NCBI GenBank assembly: GCA_018713755.1
Contig: DVOG01000076.1
Span: forward strand, 1-23,064
Direction of reading: 5' to 3'
From: Candidatus Spyradosoma merdigallinarum
Lineage (GTDB): Bacteria > Verrucomicrobiota > Verrucomicrobiia > Opitutales > UBA953
Length of the DNA stretch: 23,064 bases
Under the pieces are notes generated by a model. The model was not told the origin of the DNA. It did not search any database and was given only the letters and a program-made list of their open reading frames with translations. The translations under genes were made by a program, and so were the position numbers. Shown here piece by piece: positions 21,749 through 23,064 of the stretch. How positions within the stretch are numbered: the stretch's first letter is position 1; the number at the start of each line of letters is the position of its first letter.

Positions 21749-22189
21749 TCAGGCGACGACGGCCTTGAGTTCTTCGATCAGCGCGGCGACGTCGAGCACG
21801 CGCCCGGAAGCGTCGAGCGTCTTCGTCTCCTTGTGCCAGCGCAGAATTTTCTGCATGAGCAGAAGATAGTCGCGAATCTTGGCGGCGGGAACGCCCAGCA
21901 GCAGCACGAGGTGCGCGCGGCTTTCCGCGTCCGGCCAGGAAACGCCTTCGTCGGAAACGCCGACGGCGATGACGATGCGGTCAAGCCCTTCCGCGCGCCC
22001 GTGCGGGAGCGCCAGCCCGCGCCCGAGAAACGTGGACGACGTGCGTTCCCGCTCGACGGCCGCCTCCTTCATCGCCGCGAACGCGTCCGCGTCCGGCCGC
22101 GCTTCCAAGATGCGGAAAAGCGACGCAAACGCTTCTTCCTGGGAAGCGGTTCCGGTGATGAGGGCGGGCGGTTCGAGGACGGTGGGCAT
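21749..22189 (-). CDS. PTS EIIA-type regulatory protein (fructose/nitrogen class)
   Basis: This 146-residue single-domain protein is of the EIIA type 2 (PtsN/fructose) family. The phosphohistidine motif appears in FLGRGLALPHGRAEGLDRIVIAVGVSDEGVSW, and LVLLLGVPAAKIRDYLLLMQKILRW is the typical second half. The start MPTVLEPPALITG was chosen at 22187-22189; the open frame upstream is the antisense of yidC. The gene has no EIIB or EIIC beside it, which suggests a regulatory EIIA-Ntr role rather than sugar uptake. It is followed after 17 bp by the ClC gene, so it may regulate that transporter; this is an inference. Confidence 0.85.
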   Translation of the reverse strand: MPTVLEPPALITGTASQEEAFASLFRILEARPDADAFAAMKEAAVERERTSSTFLGRGLALPHGRAEGLDRIVIAVGVSDEGVSWPDAESRAHLVLLLGVPAAKIRDYLLLMQKILRWHKETKTLDASGRVLDVAALIEELKAVVA

Positions 22190-22340
22190 AGGCTTTGAAA
22201 ACGGCGTGAAACGTATCACGTCCCGCCGCGAATGACAAAGTGAAATTCGTTCCCGCGGCGCGCGCGAAAATTCTCCTTTGGGCTTTTCCCGCGGGGAAAA
22301 TTCTGTTTTCCTTTCTCTTTTATCCTTTTTGGCAAAATCG
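22190..22340. promoter_or_regulatory. Divergent intergenic region between the EIIA gene and yidC
   Basis: For the EIIA gene a minus-strand pair TTGTCA (22233-22238), 17 bp, TACGTT (22210-22215) is possible. An inverted repeat CGTGA-6-TCACG (22205-22220) lies directly over that -10. Nearer yidC, TTTTCCC-GCG-GGGAAAA (22284-22300) is a 7-bp inverted repeat, and GAAAATTCT is repeated at 22266-22274 and 22296-22304, 30 bp apart. These look operator-like but are unproven. One octamer lies near 22250. Confidence 0.35.
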
Positions 22341-23064
22341 ATGGACAAAAAAAGCACAGTTATCGGGATTCTGCTGATCGGCATCGCCGTGGCGCTGATG
22401 TTCTTCAACGCGCGGAACGCTCCCGAACAGCCGGCTTCCGCTCCCGCGCCCGCCCGGCAGAGCGCTCCCGCGACGGCGGCGGCGCCCGCGAAGCCCGTTC
22501 CCGCGACGGCGCCCGCGGCGGTTTTTTCCGGCGAAAAGAAAATCTGGACGCTCGAAAACGAAAAAATCGCCCTGCGGCTCTCCTCGTTCGGCGGCGGGAT
22601 CGAGACGGCGGAACTCAAAGGTTTCCCGCGGACGCGGGAAGACCGCCGCCCGGTCGTCTTCAATGAAGGCGCGAGCGTTCCCGCGCTGACGCTGGCGTCC
22701 GCGCCGCGGACGCTCGGCGGCAAGCCCGAGGCGTGGCCGATGGTTTTTTCGCTGGAAAACGACGCGACGGACGCCGCGGCGAAAACGCGCACGGTGACGC
22801 TCGTCGGCTCCGACGCGCAGAAAACCGTGCGCCGCGTCTACGAAATTTCGCTCGACGCCGAAGGCAAAGGCGCGACGGATCCGTATTTCGTGCGCTCCCG
22901 CGTCGAAATTTCTCCCGCGTCGGGCGCGGACTTCGTTCCCGCGGACGATCTTTTCGTTTCGACGGGGATGCTCCCGCCGACGAACGGCGACAAGGCGAAC
23001 GTCTTCCTCAACGCGTCCTGGTTCAACGGCGACGACTACGAGAAAATCGGCACGAGCCACTTCG
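22341..23064 (+). CDS. yidC: Membrane protein insertase YidC, 3' part beyond the window
   Basis: The first 241 codons are present. MDKKSTVIGILLIGIAVALMFFN is the N-terminal membrane anchor typical of Gram-negative YidC. It is followed by an Ala/Pro-rich linker (~30-60), then the start of the periplasmic beta-sandwich domain: IWTLENEKIALRLSSFGGGIETAELKGF, VFSLENDATD, VRRVYEISLD, YFVRSRVEIS and FLNASWFNGDDYEKIGTSHF. YidC inserts membrane proteins with or without SecYEG and is known to be needed for the F-ATPase c subunit. The catalytic five-helix Oxa1 domain lies outside the window. No Shine-Dalgarno is seen. It is divergent from the EIIA gene. Confidence 0.92.
   Translation, partial: MDKKSTVIGILLIGIAVALMFFNARNAPEQPASAPAPARQSAPATAAAPAKPVPATAPAAVFSGEKKIWTLENEKIALRLSSFGGGIETAELKGFPRTREDRRPVVFNEGASVPALTLASAPRTLGGKPEAWPMVFSLENDATDAAAKTRTVTLVGSDAQKTVRRVYEISLDAEGKGATDPYFVRSRVEISPASGADFVPADDLFVSTGMLPPTNGDKANVFLNASWFNGDDYEKIGTSHF

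Larger units (their letters stand above)
94..22942. repeat. Dispersed, highly iterated octamer GCGGGAAC / GTTCCCGC
   Basis: By hand count there are about 33 copies on the plus strand and about 37 on the minus strand, from 94-101 to 22935-22942. Composition alone predicts one or two. Most copies continue as GCGGGAACG. Copies in genes fall in different frames, for example CGC GGG AAC and GCG GGA AC. About 18 lie in the ~1.5 kb between genes, a several-fold higher density. Near-matches (T, C or A in place of the first G) are also common. Confidence 0.85.

Noticed and set aside
22190..22792. Possible N-terminal extension of the EIIA protein by 201 residues
   Set aside because: The extension is antisense to yidC, Ala/Gly/Ser-rich and without a domain; the 146-residue form matches the single-domain family length.
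1..23064. CRISPR array, IS element or att-site repeats, especially around the inserted pair at 7855-9530
   Set aside because: No regularly spaced direct repeats, transposase or flanking target duplications were found; the only abundant repeat is the dispersed octamer.

Overview
The window is GC-rich bacterial chromosome, roughly 60-65% G+C by eye. The gene content suggests a PVC-group bacterium, most likely Verrucomicrobiota of the Opitutae type and perhaps host-associated. The pointers are the ribH-nusB-ftsY cluster, verrucomicrobial-style ATP synthase subunits (an AtpB with a signal-like N-terminus) and a secreted GH2 beta-galactosidase. The taxon is an inference from gene content. No rRNA, tRNA, IS element or CRISPR array was seen.

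Layout. The 3' part of dprA (1-893, +) converges on a secreted GH2 beta-galactosidase (955-3369, -), with a bidirectional terminator between them. Everything from 955 to 22189 is on the minus strand, so it reads right to left. In that direction the order is: a PTS EIIA gene and a ClC transporter gene (22189-19935); bioB with a Cys/His-rich tail (19795-18626); dnaE (18514-14750); the complete F-type ATP synthase operon atpB-E-F-H-A-G-[two inserted genes]-D-C (14536-5995), closed by a terminator; a small gene for an unrecognised 88-residue protein; and ribH-nusB-ftsY, also closed by a terminator. At the right edge yidC begins on the plus strand (22341) and runs out of the window. No gap longer than 300 bases lacks a gene.

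Two things stand out. First, the ATP synthase operon is interrupted between atpG and atpD by two tightly packed genes. One encodes an exported protein resembling the phage MuF C-terminal / Barnase-EndoU-ColicinE5-RelE-like (BECR) toxin domain. The other is a dinD homologue of lower G+C. They overlap by 4 bp, and dinD ends 3 bp before atpD, so all three must share the operon transcript. This is the best candidate for an undescribed system in the window.

Second, the octamer GCGGGAAC (reverse GTTCCCGC) occurs about 70 times by hand count, 33 on the top strand and 37 on the bottom. One or two would be expected from composition. It falls in several reading frames, is several-fold denser between genes, and often sits there as inverted pairs forming hairpins. 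In these respects it behaves like a DNA-level signal such as a DNA-uptake sequence or a HIP1-type iterated motif.

Smaller points include a nested 66-nt hairpin right after atpE, A/C-rich unstructured leaders before atpE and atpA, a 29-codon ORF with a good ribosome binding site between atpH and atpA, and several promoters whose -10 element lies almost on the start codon, suggesting leaderless or very short-leader mRNAs.
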